Positions 52,217-62,685 of a stretch of 64,000 nt of DNA are shown here, piece after piece. Below the pieces are notes generated by a model. The model was given only the letters and a program-made list of their open reading frames with translations, was not told where the DNA came from and ran no database searches. The DNA comes from Ruegeria haliotis. GTDB taxonomy: Bacteria > Pseudomonadota > Alphaproteobacteria > Rhodobacterales > Rhodobacteraceae. The number at the start of each line of letters is the position of its first letter. Position 1 is the first letter of the stretch. The stretch covers positions 331,515 to 395,514 of the forward strand of contig NZ_JABXWT010000002.1 in the NCBI RefSeq assembly GCF_013377785.1, read 5' to 3'. The position numbers and the translations under genes were made by a program.

Positions 52217-52756
52217 CTATTTGCTTACGCCTGATTCTGATCGTTCGGAACGCAAAGGCATTTCAAAAAACAGCAGATGATCTTTCGCAATCTCTGGAAT
52301 ATCAGAGTACGCGCCCCGCAGTTGAAAGCCCAGCGACAAGTACAAACGAGTCGCCGCTTCCAGCGGTTTGCCCGTGTCCATTCGGATAAAATCATAACCA
52401 CCGTCCCGACACCGTTCGATCAGCGCCAGCATGATCGCACAGCCTGTTCCGGTTCCGCGCGCTGTGTCGTTCACAAACACCCGCTTGATCTCGGCTATGC
52501 CCGGTTCGATGGTGTGATACATACCGCACCCGACAGGCTGGCCGTCCAGCAAAGCCAGCAGGGCACCTCCGTTCGGCGGCGTATGCTCGGTCTCGATCGC
52601 ATCCATCAAACGGACGTATTTCTCATGAGGGTACAGCGTCTGAACGACCTCCTCCGTTGTGGAGTCCAGCGACAGCAAAAAATCCCGGTAGTCCCAACAC
52701 AAACGCCGGACAGCATCAAACTGATCCGGCGTTTGTGGATTGATAATACTCAGCAA
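52217..52756 (-). CDS. GNAT-family N-acetyltransferase
   Basis: Second acetyltransferase, 179 aa, different from the one at 51447. The acetyl-CoA loop is NDTARGTGTGCAIMLALIER near residue 105, and the end GKPLEAATRLYLSLGFQL is typical; the beginning, FDAVRRLCWDYRDFLLSL, looks like the group related to phosphinothricin or amino-acid acetyltransferases. The acceptor is unknown. The gene is leftward, downstream of eno, but a hairpin between them suggests a separate transcript. The 153 bp downstream are AT-rich. Confidence 0.87.
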   Translation of the reverse strand: MLSIINPQTPDQFDAVRRLCWDYRDFLLSLDSTTEEVVQTLYPHEKYVRLMDAIETEHTPPNGGALLALLDGQPVGCGMYHTIEPGIAEIKRVFVNDTARGTGTGCAIMLALIERCRDGGYDFIRMDTGKPLEAATRLYLSLGFQLRGAYSDIPEIAKDHLLFFEMPLRSERSESGVSK

Positions 52757-52759
52757 AAC

Positions 52760-52788
52760 ATGATCCTCGGATGAATTCCGAGGATCAT
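52760..52788 (-). terminator. Terminator of eno
   Basis: A perfect 11-bp stem (ATGATCCTCGG / CCGAGGATCAT) with a 7-nt loop, 16 bp past the eno stop. Leftward it is followed by GTTTTG, a weak T-run. It sits right against the next leftward gene start. Confidence 0.7.
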
Positions 52789-52804
52789 CTTAGCACCGCA
52801 TCCG

Positions 52805-54118
<1,314 letters not shown>

Positions 54119-54227
54119 TCATAGCAGCAAGCGACCAAAAGTAAACCAGCACCGCTATCGCTAACACCTACATTTTTCGGCGTTTAGGGCTAACAGTTTC
54201 CTGTTTGCGCCAACCTGCGACGATCCG

Positions 54228-55112
54228 TCAGTGTGCGACCGCCGCCATTTCACGGGCCAGCCGGCGCTCTCGAATGAATGTATACATACCCGAGCCGATG
54301 ATCAGCGAGGCCCCGGCCATCGTCATCGCATCAGGGCGCTCGCCAAACATCAGCATCCCGGCCAGGATCGAAAACACCAGCCGGGTGTACCGGAACGGTG
54401 TCAGAGCCGAGGCCTCGCCGACCCGCATGGCTGTCACAATGCCATAATATCCCAGAACGCCGAAACCGATCGCGCCCATGTAAGGACCGATCTGCATCGC
54501 CTGTAGTGGCACCGCAGGTTGCGCGGAAAAGACCATCAACGCGCCCCCGGCCAGCGCGACGGCGACATAGGCCTGCAGCGCAACAACGGACGAAGCCACG
54601 CGAACATCCAGCCTGCGGGTAATCAGATCACGAGCAGCAATGGCAACTACGGTGGCCACAACAAACAGCGACTCGGGGCGGAACCCCTCCAACCCGGGGC
54701 GGATGATCATCAGAACCCCTATGAACCCGACACCAATAGCACTCCAACGCCGCCAACCAACCTGTTCGCCCAGAAACAGCGCAGCCCCCATGGTCACAGC
54801 CAGCGGCATCGCCTGAAATACCGCAGCCACAGTGGATAATTCGACCAGAGACAACGCGGTCACAAATGTCAGCGCCCCAACAGCTTCAGCCCCTGCACGG
54901 GCCATCGGCAATACTTGCCAGGCCACGGGATCAAAGATGCGTTTGCGCGTTGCCAATGACATGAGAACGAAAACGAGCCCGCAAAATACACCGAGAACAA
55001 CCATGACCTGGCCGGTCGATACACTGATCGACAGATGCTTGATGAACATGTCCTCAAGCGAAAAGGCCGCCATTGATGCGACGACCAGCAAAATGCCGTT
55101 TATGTTGTTCAT
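54228..55112 (-). CDS. EamA-family drug/metabolite transporter
   Basis: Second DMT transporter of this window, 294 aa. It has about ten helices in two EamA repeats, with VASMAAFSLEDMFIKHLS in helix 1, ALSLVELSTVAAVFQAMPLA and WRRWSAIGVGFIGVLMIIRP closing the first half, and ALTPFRYTRLVFSILAGMLM in the second. Its sequence differs clearly from the transporter at 26614-27516. Substrate unknown. ATG 55136 is an alternative start. It lies upstream of eno in the same direction but across 145 bp. Confidence 0.86.
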   Translation of the reverse strand: MNNINGILLVVASMAAFSLEDMFIKHLSISVSTGQVMVVLGVFCGLVFVLMSLATRKRIFDPVAWQVLPMARAGAEAVGALTFVTALSLVELSTVAAVFQAMPLAVTMGAALFLGEQVGWRRWSAIGVGFIGVLMIIRPGLEGFRPESLFVVATVVAIAARDLITRRLDVRVASSVVALQAYVAVALAGGALMVFSAQPAVPLQAMQIGPYMGAIGFGVLGYYGIVTAMRVGEASALTPFRYTRLVFSILAGMLMFGERPDAMTMAGASLIIGSGMYTFIRERRLAREMAAVAH

Positions 55113-55249
55113 GCGTGTTTCCGTTGGAACAGGCACACAAAACTGTCGCCTTCAGTCGCAGCAAAAACGAATGTTCCGCGCTGAGGCAAGCATTATCACT
55201 CTTCAATTGATGAAATGTATTGCTACGATCCATCGCGTTTCGTGATATG

Positions 55250-55663
55250 TCAGTCCTTTTTCAGCGGCACGCCGTACAGTTCCAGCCGATGACCCTTCAG
55301 CTTGTATCCAAGCTTTGCCGCGATTTTCTCTTGCAGAGCCTCGATTTCGGGGTCAACGAACTCGATCACTTCGCCAGATTGCATATCGATCAGGTGGTCA
55401 TGGTGATCCCGCTCGGCATCCTCATACCGTGCACGACCGTCACCGAATTCCAGACGTTCGAGAATGCCGGCCTCTTCGAACAGTTTGACCGTGCGATAGA
55501 CGGTGGCGATCGAAATCCCCGAATCCATCGCCGAAGCGCGTGCATACAGCTCCTCGACATCAGGATGGTCGTCGCTCTGCTCCAGAACATGTGCGATGGT
55601 GCGCCTCTGGCCCGTCATACGCAGCCCTTTGTCCTCGCAACGTGCGATGATCGTGTCCGACAT
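55250..55663 (-). CDS. Fur-family metal-responsive repressor (Fur/Mur)
   Basis: Metalloregulator of 137 aa. The N-terminal winged helix is GLRMTGQRRTIAHVLEQSDD with the recognition region ISIATVYRTVKLFEEAGILE; the C-terminal dimerisation domain carries HHDHLIDMQSG and the E-x-H segment at GHRLELYG. It keeps the early metal-site histidine pattern of Fur and Mur, and lacks the haem-regulatory His stretch of Irr. In Rhodobacteraceae such Fur homologues usually act as Mur, responding to manganese. Which metal applies here is inferred from that knowledge only. Confidence 0.9.
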   Translation of the reverse strand: MSDTIIARCEDKGLRMTGQRRTIAHVLEQSDDHPDVEELYARASAMDSGISIATVYRTVKLFEEAGILERLEFGDGRARYEDAERDHHDHLIDMQSGEVIEFVDPEIEALQEKIAAKLGYKLKGHRLELYGVPLKKD

Positions 55664-55749
55664 GATGCCTCTCAGGAATTGCCCGGATTTTTTTCTTATT
55701 ACGTCTGCGCGCCCAGCGCCACAGGGATTCGTCTTGTGTCATGCGGCCC

Positions 55750-56454
55750 TCACCCCAGGCGCTGCAGGTCCACCCAGATCGGCAGGTGATCGGATGCGAT
55801 ATGCGCCGGACGCGCGCCATGCACTCCGTGAGCCGTGGCATCGACCCCCTGCCCCAGTGCAATACGGTCCAGCGCCCCCAGAGGCTGCGCAGCGGGAAAG
55901 CTGGGCATCGGTGGCAGGAACCGCATCTCGGGCGCCAGATTGTCCAGCACGGGATGGCGCGACCATTCATTGAAATCGCCGGCCCAGACGGTCGGCATAT
56001 GATCCAGGTCCGCATCACAGCGCCGGATATGCGTGATCTGCCGCCGCCGGGACGCAGGCAGCAGCCCCAGATGCATTCCCATCACGCGCAGCGGTCCGAT
56101 CTGCGTGTCAAATTCCACCCGCACCGCGCCCCGGGGCTCCAGCCCCGGTAGTTCGTGATGCCCAGTCTTCCTGACCGTGATGCGATCCCCACGCCAGATC
56201 ACCGCATTGCCATGCCAGCCCAGACTGCCCGCGCCGCCCAGATCGACGATCTGCCATCCGGCCTCATCCAACATGAAGTGCGGCAATGCCGCTGGCCGAG
56301 GGGGCAAGCGCTTGTCGGCCTCTTGCAATACCACGATATCGGCCTGCATCCCCTCCAGCACCTGCAAGATGCGCTGCGGCTGACGACGGAAATCCAAGCC
56401 CACGCATTTCTGGATGTTGTAACTGGCAAGGCGCAGGGTCGAAAGATCTGTCAT
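55750..56454 (-). CDS. Endonuclease/exonuclease/phosphatase-family protein
   Basis: Protein of 234 aa with the EEP (DNase I-like) fold. It opens LRLASYNIQKCVGLD (the N of the catalytic N-I-x-x), then DIVVLQEADKRLPPRPA with the metal-binding Glu, MHLGLLPASRRRQ, WAGDFNEWS (D-x-N pair) and ends SDHLPIWVDLQ with the catalytic Asp-His. All catalytic residues are there, so it is likely an active phosphodiesterase or nuclease; the substrate (DNA, lipid or sugar phosphate) is unknown. ATG 56454 is preferred over one 57 bp further up. A stretch of 86 bp lies between it and the Fur gene. Confidence 0.88.
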   Translation of the reverse strand: MTDLSTLRLASYNIQKCVGLDFRRQPQRILQVLEGMQADIVVLQEADKRLPPRPAALPHFMLDEAGWQIVDLGGAGSLGWHGNAVIWRGDRITVRKTGHHELPGLEPRGAVRVEFDTQIGPLRVMGMHLGLLPASRRRQITHIRRCDADLDHMPTVWAGDFNEWSRHPVLDNLAPEMRFLPPMPSFPAAQPLGALDRIALGQGVDATAHGVHGARPAHIASDHLPIWVDLQRLG

Positions 56455-56628
56455 GTCATCCCGGGTGTTTACGGTGTGATCAAGGATCACCTCAGCCAGC
56501 GGCAGGCGCAACCCCGTCTTTCACACATCAACGATCATTCCGGACCGTTAGTGCAAGGCAGGTGTTGGCCACACCCCGGCAAGTGGCTAGTAGTAAGGCT
56601 GTTTGATACCTCATCAGGACAGTGCAAG

Positions 56629-57600
56629 ATGACAACCCCGAACCCGAACCGCAGAAAACAGCTTGAGGGGCGGTCTCTCATCATGGCGATGTGGGGCAAT
56701 CTGTTCATGGCGGCGGCGGGCATAGTCGCCGGCGTGCTGTCAAACTCGAACGCGATCATGATGGATGGCTTGTTCTCGTTGATCGGGTTTGGATCAGCCT
56801 TCCTGGGCCGGCGGATCAGCTTTCGCCTCGACGCAGGCCCCGACAAGCTGCGCCCGTTCGGATACGCGGCGGACGAAGCGATCTTTTCCACCTTCCGCTC
56901 TCTTTCCCTGCTGGGTCTGGTTCTGTTCGCCATCACCAATGCGATCAAGAACATTTACAGTTATCTCAACGGCATAATGCCCGAGCCCCTGAACTTTGCC
57001 CCGATGTTCGTCTATTTCGCACTGATCGGAGCGACCTGTGTGCTCCTGTGGGCGTTCCATCATTTTACCTGGCGCCGCACTGGAAGAAACAGCTCGATCC
57101 TGCGGCTCGAGGCCAAGGCGGCCTTGTTCGATGGCCTGATTACCGCCGCAGCGGGTGTTGGACTGGCGGCGATCTACCTGTTCCGGGACGGTCCGCTGGC
57201 ACCGGTAGCGCCGGTGGGCGATTCGATTATCGTCCTGGTGCTGTGTCTTCTGGCCATTGGGTCTTATGTGCGTGATTTCTGGGGTGGTCTGGGAGAGCTG
57301 GCAAGTGTCTCCGCCAGCCCGGAACATCTTGCCTCGGCCCGCCGCGCCCTGCGTGCTACGATTTCCGATGATGGGGGTGCTCTGCGGGACATGTCGGTGA
57401 CCAAACAGGGTCGGGCCTTTCTTGTCACCGTCTACTACGATCCGCGCCGCCCGGTCACAGCGGCTGAGATGGATGCCCTGAACCTGCGGATGATCCGGGA
57501 TGCCCGCACGGCGCTTACTGAGGCGGACGTGTTCCTGATGATCACCGAACACCCGCGACGTTGGCCAGACGCGATCAACCCCAATCAGGATAACCCGTAA
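56629..57600 (+). CDS. CDF-type cation efflux family protein with altered metal site
   Basis: Membrane protein of 323 aa with the six-helix CDF layout (helices about 18-40, 45-62, 75-100, 118-138, 150-170, 180-200) and a C-terminal soluble domain (about 225-300). The active-site aspartate in helix 2 is kept (IMMDGLFSL), but the usual second Asp is Ser. In helix 5, where H-x-x-x-D is expected, I read A-x-x-x-D (KAALFDGLI). The helix 2-3 linker also lacks the usual histidines. So it is a CDF relative whose transport function is uncertain. It begins divergent from the endonuclease-fold gene. Confidence 0.8.
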   Translation: MTTPNPNRRKQLEGRSLIMAMWGNLFMAAAGIVAGVLSNSNAIMMDGLFSLIGFGSAFLGRRISFRLDAGPDKLRPFGYAADEAIFSTFRSLSLLGLVLFAITNAIKNIYSYLNGIMPEPLNFAPMFVYFALIGATCVLLWAFHHFTWRRTGRNSSILRLEAKAALFDGLITAAAGVGLAAIYLFRDGPLAPVAPVGDSIIVLVLCLLAIGSYVRDFWGGLGELASVSASPEHLASARRALRATISDDGGALRDMSVTKQGRAFLVTVYYDPRRPVTAAEMDALNLRMIRDARTALTEADVFLMITEHPRRWPDAINPNQDNP

Positions 57601-57619
57601 CCCATCCTTGGGTCCTATA

Positions 57620-59038
57620 TCAGGTTCCACAAAAGGTTGCGTGAACCACTTCGCTCTCTGATGGCGGGCGGGTCAGGTCCACCTGATCCGGCCAGTCCGA
57701 GTATGGCTGTGACAGTACCGCATTCAGCCGGTAGAACGGCGCATAATCCCCTTGCACCGCAGCCTCGATCATCTGTTCGACCCGATGGTTGCGCGGGATG
57801 AAGGCCGGGTTGGCCGCCGCCATCACCTCTTGCGGTGTTGCCTCACGCGCCAAACGCGCCTGCCAACCTTCGGCCCAGCCATCAAACGCCTCTGGATCGG
57901 TGAACTGATCACGCGCCCTGTCTCCGCCCAGCGCCCGGAACGTGTTGGTGAAATCCGCCTGATTCTGCGCCATGCGGGTCAGCAGGCCCGAGATCATCTC
58001 AAGATCACCCGTTTCCTCTGTCGTCAGGCCAATCTTGGCCCGAAAGCGCGCCAGCCAGTTTTCCTGCAGCAGATCGGGCATTGCATGGACAATCTCGGTG
58101 GCCTCTTCAACAGCCGCCTCCTTGTCCTCCATCTGCTGGATCAACGAGGTCGCCAGCTGCGCCACGTTCCACACGGCAATCTCGGGCTGGTTGGAATAGG
58201 CATACCGCCCCATCCGGTCAATCGAGCTGAAGACAGTATTGGGATGATAGCCATCCATGAAGGCGCACGGTCCGTAATCGATAGTCTCACCGGCGATCGA
58301 GCAATTGTCGGTATTCATCACCCCATGGATAAACCCGACACTCATCCACCCCGCGATCAGCCGCGCCTGCCCATCACGCACGGCACGCAACAGGCCCATC
58401 GGCCCGTCGGCGTCAGGATAGTGGCGCGCAATGGCGTACTCCGTCAGACGTCGCAAACTGTCCAACTGCCCGCGCGCGGCAAAAACCTGAAACGTGCCAA
58501 CCCGCAGATGGCTCTGCGCCACACGGGTCAGAACCGCACCGGGCATCGGACCTTCACGCAGAACATTCTCACCGGTCTCAACCGCCGCCAGCGCGCGCGT
58601 GGTCGGAATGCCCAGCGCATGCATCGCCTCGGACACAACAAACTCTCGCAGCACCGGCCCCAGCCAGGCCCGCCCATCCCCTTGGCGCGAGAACGGCGTG
58701 GGCCCCGAACCCTTGAGCTGAATGTCCCGTCGCACGCCATCCGTGCCTACGGTTTCGCCCAGCAACACGGCACGCCCGTCGCCAAGCTGCGGGTTGTAGT
58801 GGCCAAACTGATGCCCCGAATACAGCTGCGCCAGCGGCTCGGCCCCTTCCGGTATGGTGTTACCGGCAAAGGCCTCGGCCATTTCCTGAACATCTCCGGG
58901 CGTGATCTGCAAAAGCCGGGCGAGATCTTCGTTGAATGCGATCATCTGCGGTGCGCGCACGGGAACCGGCGCTTGCCGCGCAAAGAACGCGTTCGGCAGG
59001 CGGGCGTAAGAGTTGTCAAAGGGGATCATCAGGGACAT
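57620..59038 (-). CDS. selO: Protein adenylyltransferase SelO (YdiU)
   Basis: Pseudokinase-fold enzyme that transfers AMP to protein Ser, Thr or Tyr residues and is linked to oxidative stress. The protein of 472 aa starts [20 protein letters not shown]. It has the family hallmarks [20 protein letters not shown] near residue 75, [20 protein letters not shown] near 115 and [20 protein letters not shown]-like [17 protein letters not shown], then [19 protein letters not shown] with D-N and D-Y near 240. ATG 59038 is chosen; the frame is open 37 codons more. It converges on the CDF gene. Confidence 0.95.
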   Translation of the reverse strand: MSLMIPFDNSYARLPNAFFARQAPVPVRAPQMIAFNEDLARLLQITPGDVQEMAEAFAGNTIPEGAEPLAQLYSGHQFGHYNPQLGDGRAVLLGETVGTDGVRRDIQLKGSGPTPFSRQGDGRAWLGPVLREFVVSEAMHALGIPTTRALAAVETGENVLREGPMPGAVLTRVAQSHLRVGTFQVFAARGQLDSLRRLTEYAIARHYPDADGPMGLLRAVRDGQARLIAGWMSVGFIHGVMNTDNCSIAGETIDYGPCAFMDGYHPNTVFSSIDRMGRYAYSNQPEIAVWNVAQLATSLIQQMEDKEAAVEEATEIVHAMPDLLQENWLARFRAKIGLTTEETGDLEMISGLLTRMAQNQADFTNTFRALGGDRARDQFTDPEAFDGWAEGWQARLAREATPQEVMAAANPAFIPRNHRVEQMIEAAVQGDYAPFYRLNAVLSQPYSDWPDQVDLTRPPSESEVVHATFCGT

Positions 59039-59122
59039 GCGGCAAACATATGCCCCCGGCACACGATTGCCATAGCGGATTACGCCGTCGCGTGCATAAT
59101 CGCCCGAAACATGAGGGCCCAC

Positions 59123-59542
59123 ATGACCGCGCAAGAGATCATCGACCACCTACAGCTGCAACAACACCCCGAAGGCGGCTGGTTCAAGGAAACCTGGCGC
59201 GCTGACAATCCGGGCCGTGCCACCGGCACCTGCATCTATTTTCTGCTGTCCGAAGGCGAGAGCAGCCACTGGCACCGTGTCGACGCGACCGAGATCTGGC
59301 TCTATCACTCCGGCGCGCCGCTGATCCTGTCGCTCAGTGAAACCGATGAGGGGCCAGCCACCGAACACACGCTAACCCCGGACCTGTCCCTTGGCGCGCC
59401 GCAGTTAATTGTTCCCAAAGGCCACTGGCAAGCCGCCCGCAGCACCGGAGCGTACACGCTTGTCTCTTGCACCGTCTCGCCGGGCTTCGAATTCGAAGGT
59501 TTCGAACTCGCTGCGCCCGGGTTCGACATTCCACACGGCTGA
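59123..59542 (+). CDS. Cupin-fold protein, DUF985 family
   Basis: Small cupin of about 139 aa. The DUF985 pattern is clear: [19 protein letters not shown] at the N-terminus, [19 protein letters not shown] with the two metal-type histidines, [17 protein letters not shown], and [14 protein letters not shown] at the end. Function unknown, but the fold binds metals or small molecules. ATG 59111 is an alternative start (4 codons earlier). It ends 3 bp before the desaturase gene, so they are probably one transcript. Confidence 0.9.
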   Translation: MTAQEIIDHLQLQQHPEGGWFKETWRADNPGRATGTCIYFLLSEGESSHWHRVDATEIWLYHSGAPLILSLSETDEGPATEHTLTPDLSLGAPQLIVPKGHWQAARSTGAYTLVSCTVSPGFEFEGFELAAPGFDIPHG

Positions 59543-59545
59543 GCA

Positions 59546-60436
59546 ATGGATCACCGCGCCCTCATCGCCTCGATCCCGCCGGACACCAAGGACCGTCTGC
59601 AACACCGTTCCGACGCCGCCGGACTAAAGCACCTTGCGCTCTATCTCGCGGCCCTGACAGCAACCAGCGCGGGTATCATTACGCATATCCCCTTCTGGCC
59701 GCTGCTGCTCCTGCCGCAGGGCGTCCTGCTGGTGTTCCTGTTCACCCTCAGCCACGAGTGTACACACAAGACGCCGTTCAGGACGGGCTGGGTCAGCGAC
59801 GCGGTCGGACATCTGGTCTCGGTCCCCATCGCCCTGCCCTTCACATGGTTTCGCTACTTCCATCTGGCCCACCACAAATGGACCAATCATCCGAAAAAGG
59901 ACCCCGAGCTTGACGGCAAGCCCCGCCCCGAGAGCTGGCGCAGCCTGATTATCTATCTCAGCGGCTGGCCTTACTGGTCCGGCATGGCGCGGGGTCTGGT
60001 GAGCAACGCCATGGGCCGGATCGACGCGCCCTACCTGCCCGCCCGCCAGCATCGCGCCATCCGAACCGAGGCACGCCTCCTCTTGGCCCTCTACGCCGCC
60101 GCGACGCTCAGTCTGTTCTATTCATCAGCCCTGTTCTGGCTCTGGCTGTTGCCAATTCTGATCGGTCAGCCCTTTCTGCGCCTCTACCTACTGGCAGAAC
60201 ACGGTCTCTGCCCGCCCGTTGCCAACATGCTGGAAAACTCACGCACGACCTTCACCAACCGGATCGTCCGTTTTCTGGCCTGGAACATGCCCTATCACGC
60301 TGAACATCACGCCTTTCCCAACGTGCCGTTCCACCACCTGCCCGCCTTCCACGATTGGACACAGACGCACCTGAAATCCACCTCCGATGGATATACCGAG
60401 TTCACCCTGGATTACGGGCGCAATCTAAAGCGCTGA
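59546..60436 (+). CDS. Membrane fatty acid desaturase, second copy
   Basis: Di-iron membrane enzyme of 296 aa with its three histidine boxes intact: HECTH near residue 70, HLAHH near 108 and HAEHH near 252, followed by a fourth cluster FHHLPAFHDW. Helices lie around 27-65 and 170-200. It shares only the boxes and topology with the desaturase at 27538-28440, so it is not a recent duplicate. The typical KDPEL segment after the second box and the long EHGLCPPVANMLENSRTTF stretch match a group near acyl-lipid and carotenoid-type desaturases. The substrate is unknown. Confidence 0.9.
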   Translation: MDHRALIASIPPDTKDRLQHRSDAAGLKHLALYLAALTATSAGIITHIPFWPLLLLPQGVLLVFLFTLSHECTHKTPFRTGWVSDAVGHLVSVPIALPFTWFRYFHLAHHKWTNHPKKDPELDGKPRPESWRSLIIYLSGWPYWSGMARGLVSNAMGRIDAPYLPARQHRAIRTEARLLLALYAAATLSLFYSSALFWLWLLPILIGQPFLRLYLLAEHGLCPPVANMLENSRTTFTNRIVRFLAWNMPYHAEHHAFPNVPFHHLPAFHDWTQTHLKSTSDGYTEFTLDYGRNLKR

Positions 60437-60445
60437 GACAATGGG

Positions 60446-60898
60446 CTACTTTTTCTTCAACACCGCGGTCAGGATCGGAATCAACAACGCCGTAAGGGAC
60501 CCCAGCGGGTTCGCGCCAAAACTCTTCACCGCCTGAACCACCTCGCGCGCCTCTGTGGCCATATCCTCCAGCTCCTCCTCAATATCGGCAATCGCCATAT
60601 CGCGCACTTCAACGGCCGGCGCGATCTCGTCCTCGACATTTGTGCGCCGTGCGATCAACACGAGCAGACCAGCTAAAAGCAAGTTGCCCAACGACAGAAT
60701 TGCGGCAGCCGATGCGGATGACATCACGGTTTGCAGGGCGAAAAACAGGGCGACATTCAAAAGCACCAGACTGGCCAGTGCAGCGATACCCGCCAGAACC
60801 ATCATGATGGTTTGCTGCTGAACAACGGCCAAGCGGCGGCGCGCGATCAGACGTTCGGTCCGATAGATCGTTACCAGATTTCTGCTGACTCTACTCAT
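60446..60898 (-). CDS. Phage holin-like (DUF1469) membrane protein
   Basis: A 150-aa protein with two adjacent helices (about 32-58 and 63-84) and a charged region of about 45 residues (90-130) that includes RDMAIADIEEELEDMA, ending in a hydrophobic and Lys-rich tip. It matches the putative phage-holin / Actinobacteriophage-holin-III type annotation seen in many chromosomes, but that name reflects topology and not phage origin; no phage genes are near. It lies 9 bp after the DUF883-type gene, in the same direction. Confidence 0.8.
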   Translation of the reverse strand: MSRVSRNLVTIYRTERLIARRRLAVVQQQTIMMVLAGIAALASLVLLNVALFFALQTVMSSASAAAILSLGNLLLAGLLVLIARRTNVEDEIAPAVEVRDMAIADIEEELEDMATEAREVVQAVKSFGANPLGSLTALLIPILTAVLKKK

Positions 60899-60907
60899 CT
60901 GTGTTTC

Positions 60908-61207
60908 CTATCCTTGCGCGCGACCAACGACATACCCGAGGGAAAAGGCAACCAGCAGGGCCGTTATCGGATAATCCTTCTGAAGCCTGCCGAATTCTTC
61001 GACCGCCTCTTCCCCCACGGCTTGCGCCTTGCTGAGGTCAATGCCGTGCTCTTCCAGAAGTGCCCGAATTTCGTCGGTCGTCTTACGAGGGGCGGTTGGT
61101 TCAGCCTCGGCGTCCGGTTTCAGGTTTTGGTCAGCATCTTCTTCCAACTGCGCATTACGCGTTCGGAGTTCTTTCAACTCGGCTTCAAGTTCTGCTTTGG
61201 TCGCCAT
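60908..61207 (-). CDS. DUF883 / ElaB-YqjD-like membrane-anchored protein
   Basis: A 99-aa protein with a charged coiled N-terminus (ELEAELKELRTRNAQLEED), a Pro/Glu/Ala linker, a second helix (TTDEIRALLEEHGIDL) and a C-terminal membrane anchor ending LLVAFSLGYVVGRAQG, the G-Y-x-x-G-R motif of the ElaB/YqjD/DUF883 group. E. coli members of the group bind ribosomes at the membrane in stationary phase; whether that holds here is unknown. Paired with the holin-like gene 9 bp downstream, a layout common in proteobacteria. Confidence 0.8.
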   Translation of the reverse strand: MATKAELEAELKELRTRNAQLEEDADQNLKPDAEAEPTAPRKTTDEIRALLEEHGIDLSKAQAVGEEAVEEFGRLQKDYPITALLVAFSLGYVVGRAQG

Positions 61208-61317
61208 CAAAAACCTACCTCAATGTATCAGGTCAAAGCTGTCATCTGCCCTAACCGTCGCACATTACTGCGGTTTTTTGAACTGTTGTCTTGCGTCTCT
61301 ACAGACCGCACCAAGTG

Positions 61318-62439
61318 TCAGCTGGCGCGATCCATCGACACAGCACTGACAATCCCACCACCGACCAACGCCTGCACACCGGTCGTTCCGGGGCACGAGG
61401 TCGGCAACCCCCGCGCCACCCGCACGGCGAGATAGGCAAAGGCCTGCGCCTCTAACATGTCTCCATCCAGCCCGACCGTCTCGACCGGCTCTACCGGGCA
61501 ATCCAGCGAGACGCGCAACATCTCCATCAACACCGGGTTGCGCCGGCCACCGCCCGTGACCAAAACGCGGCTTGGTGGTTTCGGGCAGTGCTCCATCCCC
61601 TGCGCCACCCCAGCGGCACACATGCCGGTCAGCGTGGCCACTGCATCGGAATCGCTCAACTCCTGCACCAGACCGATCATCTCGGCAAAGTCATTCCGGT
61701 CCAATGATTTCGGCGGCATGCGGGCAAAGAAAGGCTCAGCCAGAAACAGCTCCAGCGCGCCGGTTTCAACTGTACCACCGCGCGCAACCGCGCCGTCGCG
61801 ATCCATCGGCAGACCCAGACGCGCCTGCATCAGATCATCCACCGGCGCGTTTGCCGGACCGGTGTCAAAGGCCAACAGCGCACCCGGCGCTTCGGGCCTA
61901 TCAAAGGACGGATCAACATAGGTCAGGTTGCCGACACCGCCGAGGTTTAAAAAACACAGCGGTTCCTCGGCCTCGATCCATTTGGCACAGGCGAAATGGA
62001 AGAATGGTGCCAACGGGGCACCTTCGCCCCCCATGGCCACATCATCGCTGCGGAAATCCCAAACCACCGGCTGGCCCAGCGCTTGCGCCAGCCCAAAGCC
62101 ATCGCCCACTTGCAGGGTTCCGCGCCCGCGCGGCTCATGCGCCAGCGTCTGACCATGAAAGCCGATCAGATCCACGGCTTCGAATTCCGACAGCGCCTCG
62201 GCGTGGGCGCGCGTGATCAGTTCCGCGGCCGCTTCTACCTGCGGGCCGTGCCACTGACCCAGCGCAGCACGCAGCTGCGCGCGCTCGTCCTCGGAATAGG
62301 CGCGATAGCCGCTTTCACCAAAGCCGAATATCCGGTGACCATCGGTCTCAACCACCGCAGCATCCACGCCATCCAGCGACGTGCCAGACATTGCCCCGAG
62401 GGCACGGACCGCCTTGTTTGTCTTGATGGTCAGACCCAC
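61318..62439 (-). CDS. anmK: Anhydro-N-acetylmuramic acid kinase
   Basis: Recycles cell-wall muropeptide sugar: hydrolyses and phosphorylates 1,6-anhydro-MurNAc to MurNAc-6-phosphate. The protein of about 373 aa belongs to the ASKHA kinase fold. Landmarks are [19 protein letters not shown] near residue 14, [21 protein letters not shown] near 105, [14 protein letters not shown] near 185, [14 protein letters not shown] near 208 and [17 protein letters not shown] near 305. GTG 62439 is chosen since GGAG is 6 nt upstream. It is divergent from the MFS gene. Confidence 0.94.
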   Translation of the reverse strand: MGLTIKTNKAVRALGAMSGTSLDGVDAAVVETDGHRIFGFGESGYRAYSEDERAQLRAALGQWHGPQVEAAAELITRAHAEALSEFEAVDLIGFHGQTLAHEPRGRGTLQVGDGFGLAQALGQPVVWDFRSDDVAMGGEGAPLAPFFHFACAKWIEAEEPLCFLNLGGVGNLTYVDPSFDRPEAPGALLAFDTGPANAPVDDLMQARLGLPMDRDGAVARGGTVETGALELFLAEPFFARMPPKSLDRNDFAEMIGLVQELSDSDAVATLTGMCAAGVAQGMEHCPKPPSRVLVTGGGRRNPVLMEMLRVSLDCPVEPVETVGLDGDMLEAQAFAYLAVRVARGLPTSCPGTTGVQALVGGGIVSAVSMDRAS

Positions 62440-62685
62440 GCATCTCTCCTGCTCAACACTTTTTGGCGCCGCTTTGTGCGTGGGAGTGACACCCATGGGT
62501 TGCGGCTTGTCCAAACTGACTTCTATTCGGAACGCAAGGCAAGCGCGTTGCACGTTACCAGTGGATTTTTTTGCCCCAGCGGTGCGGGATCAACAACCTT
62601 ACCCCTATCCCATTGCGAAAAATCAGTATCTGAGCCAGCATTGCGGGACGTCAGGTCAACGAAACTGTCGTATAACGGGCTGCAC

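Noticed and set aside
60446-61207. Holin-like gene as a sign of prophage
   Set aside because: No capsid, tail, integrase or lysin genes are near, and the holin-like/DUF883 pair is common in ordinary chromosomes.
61253-61278. Hairpin with a TTTTTT run between anmK and the DUF883-type gene
   Set aside because: The T-run faces right, but no rightward gene ends here; the stem has mismatches, so it is not supported as a terminator.
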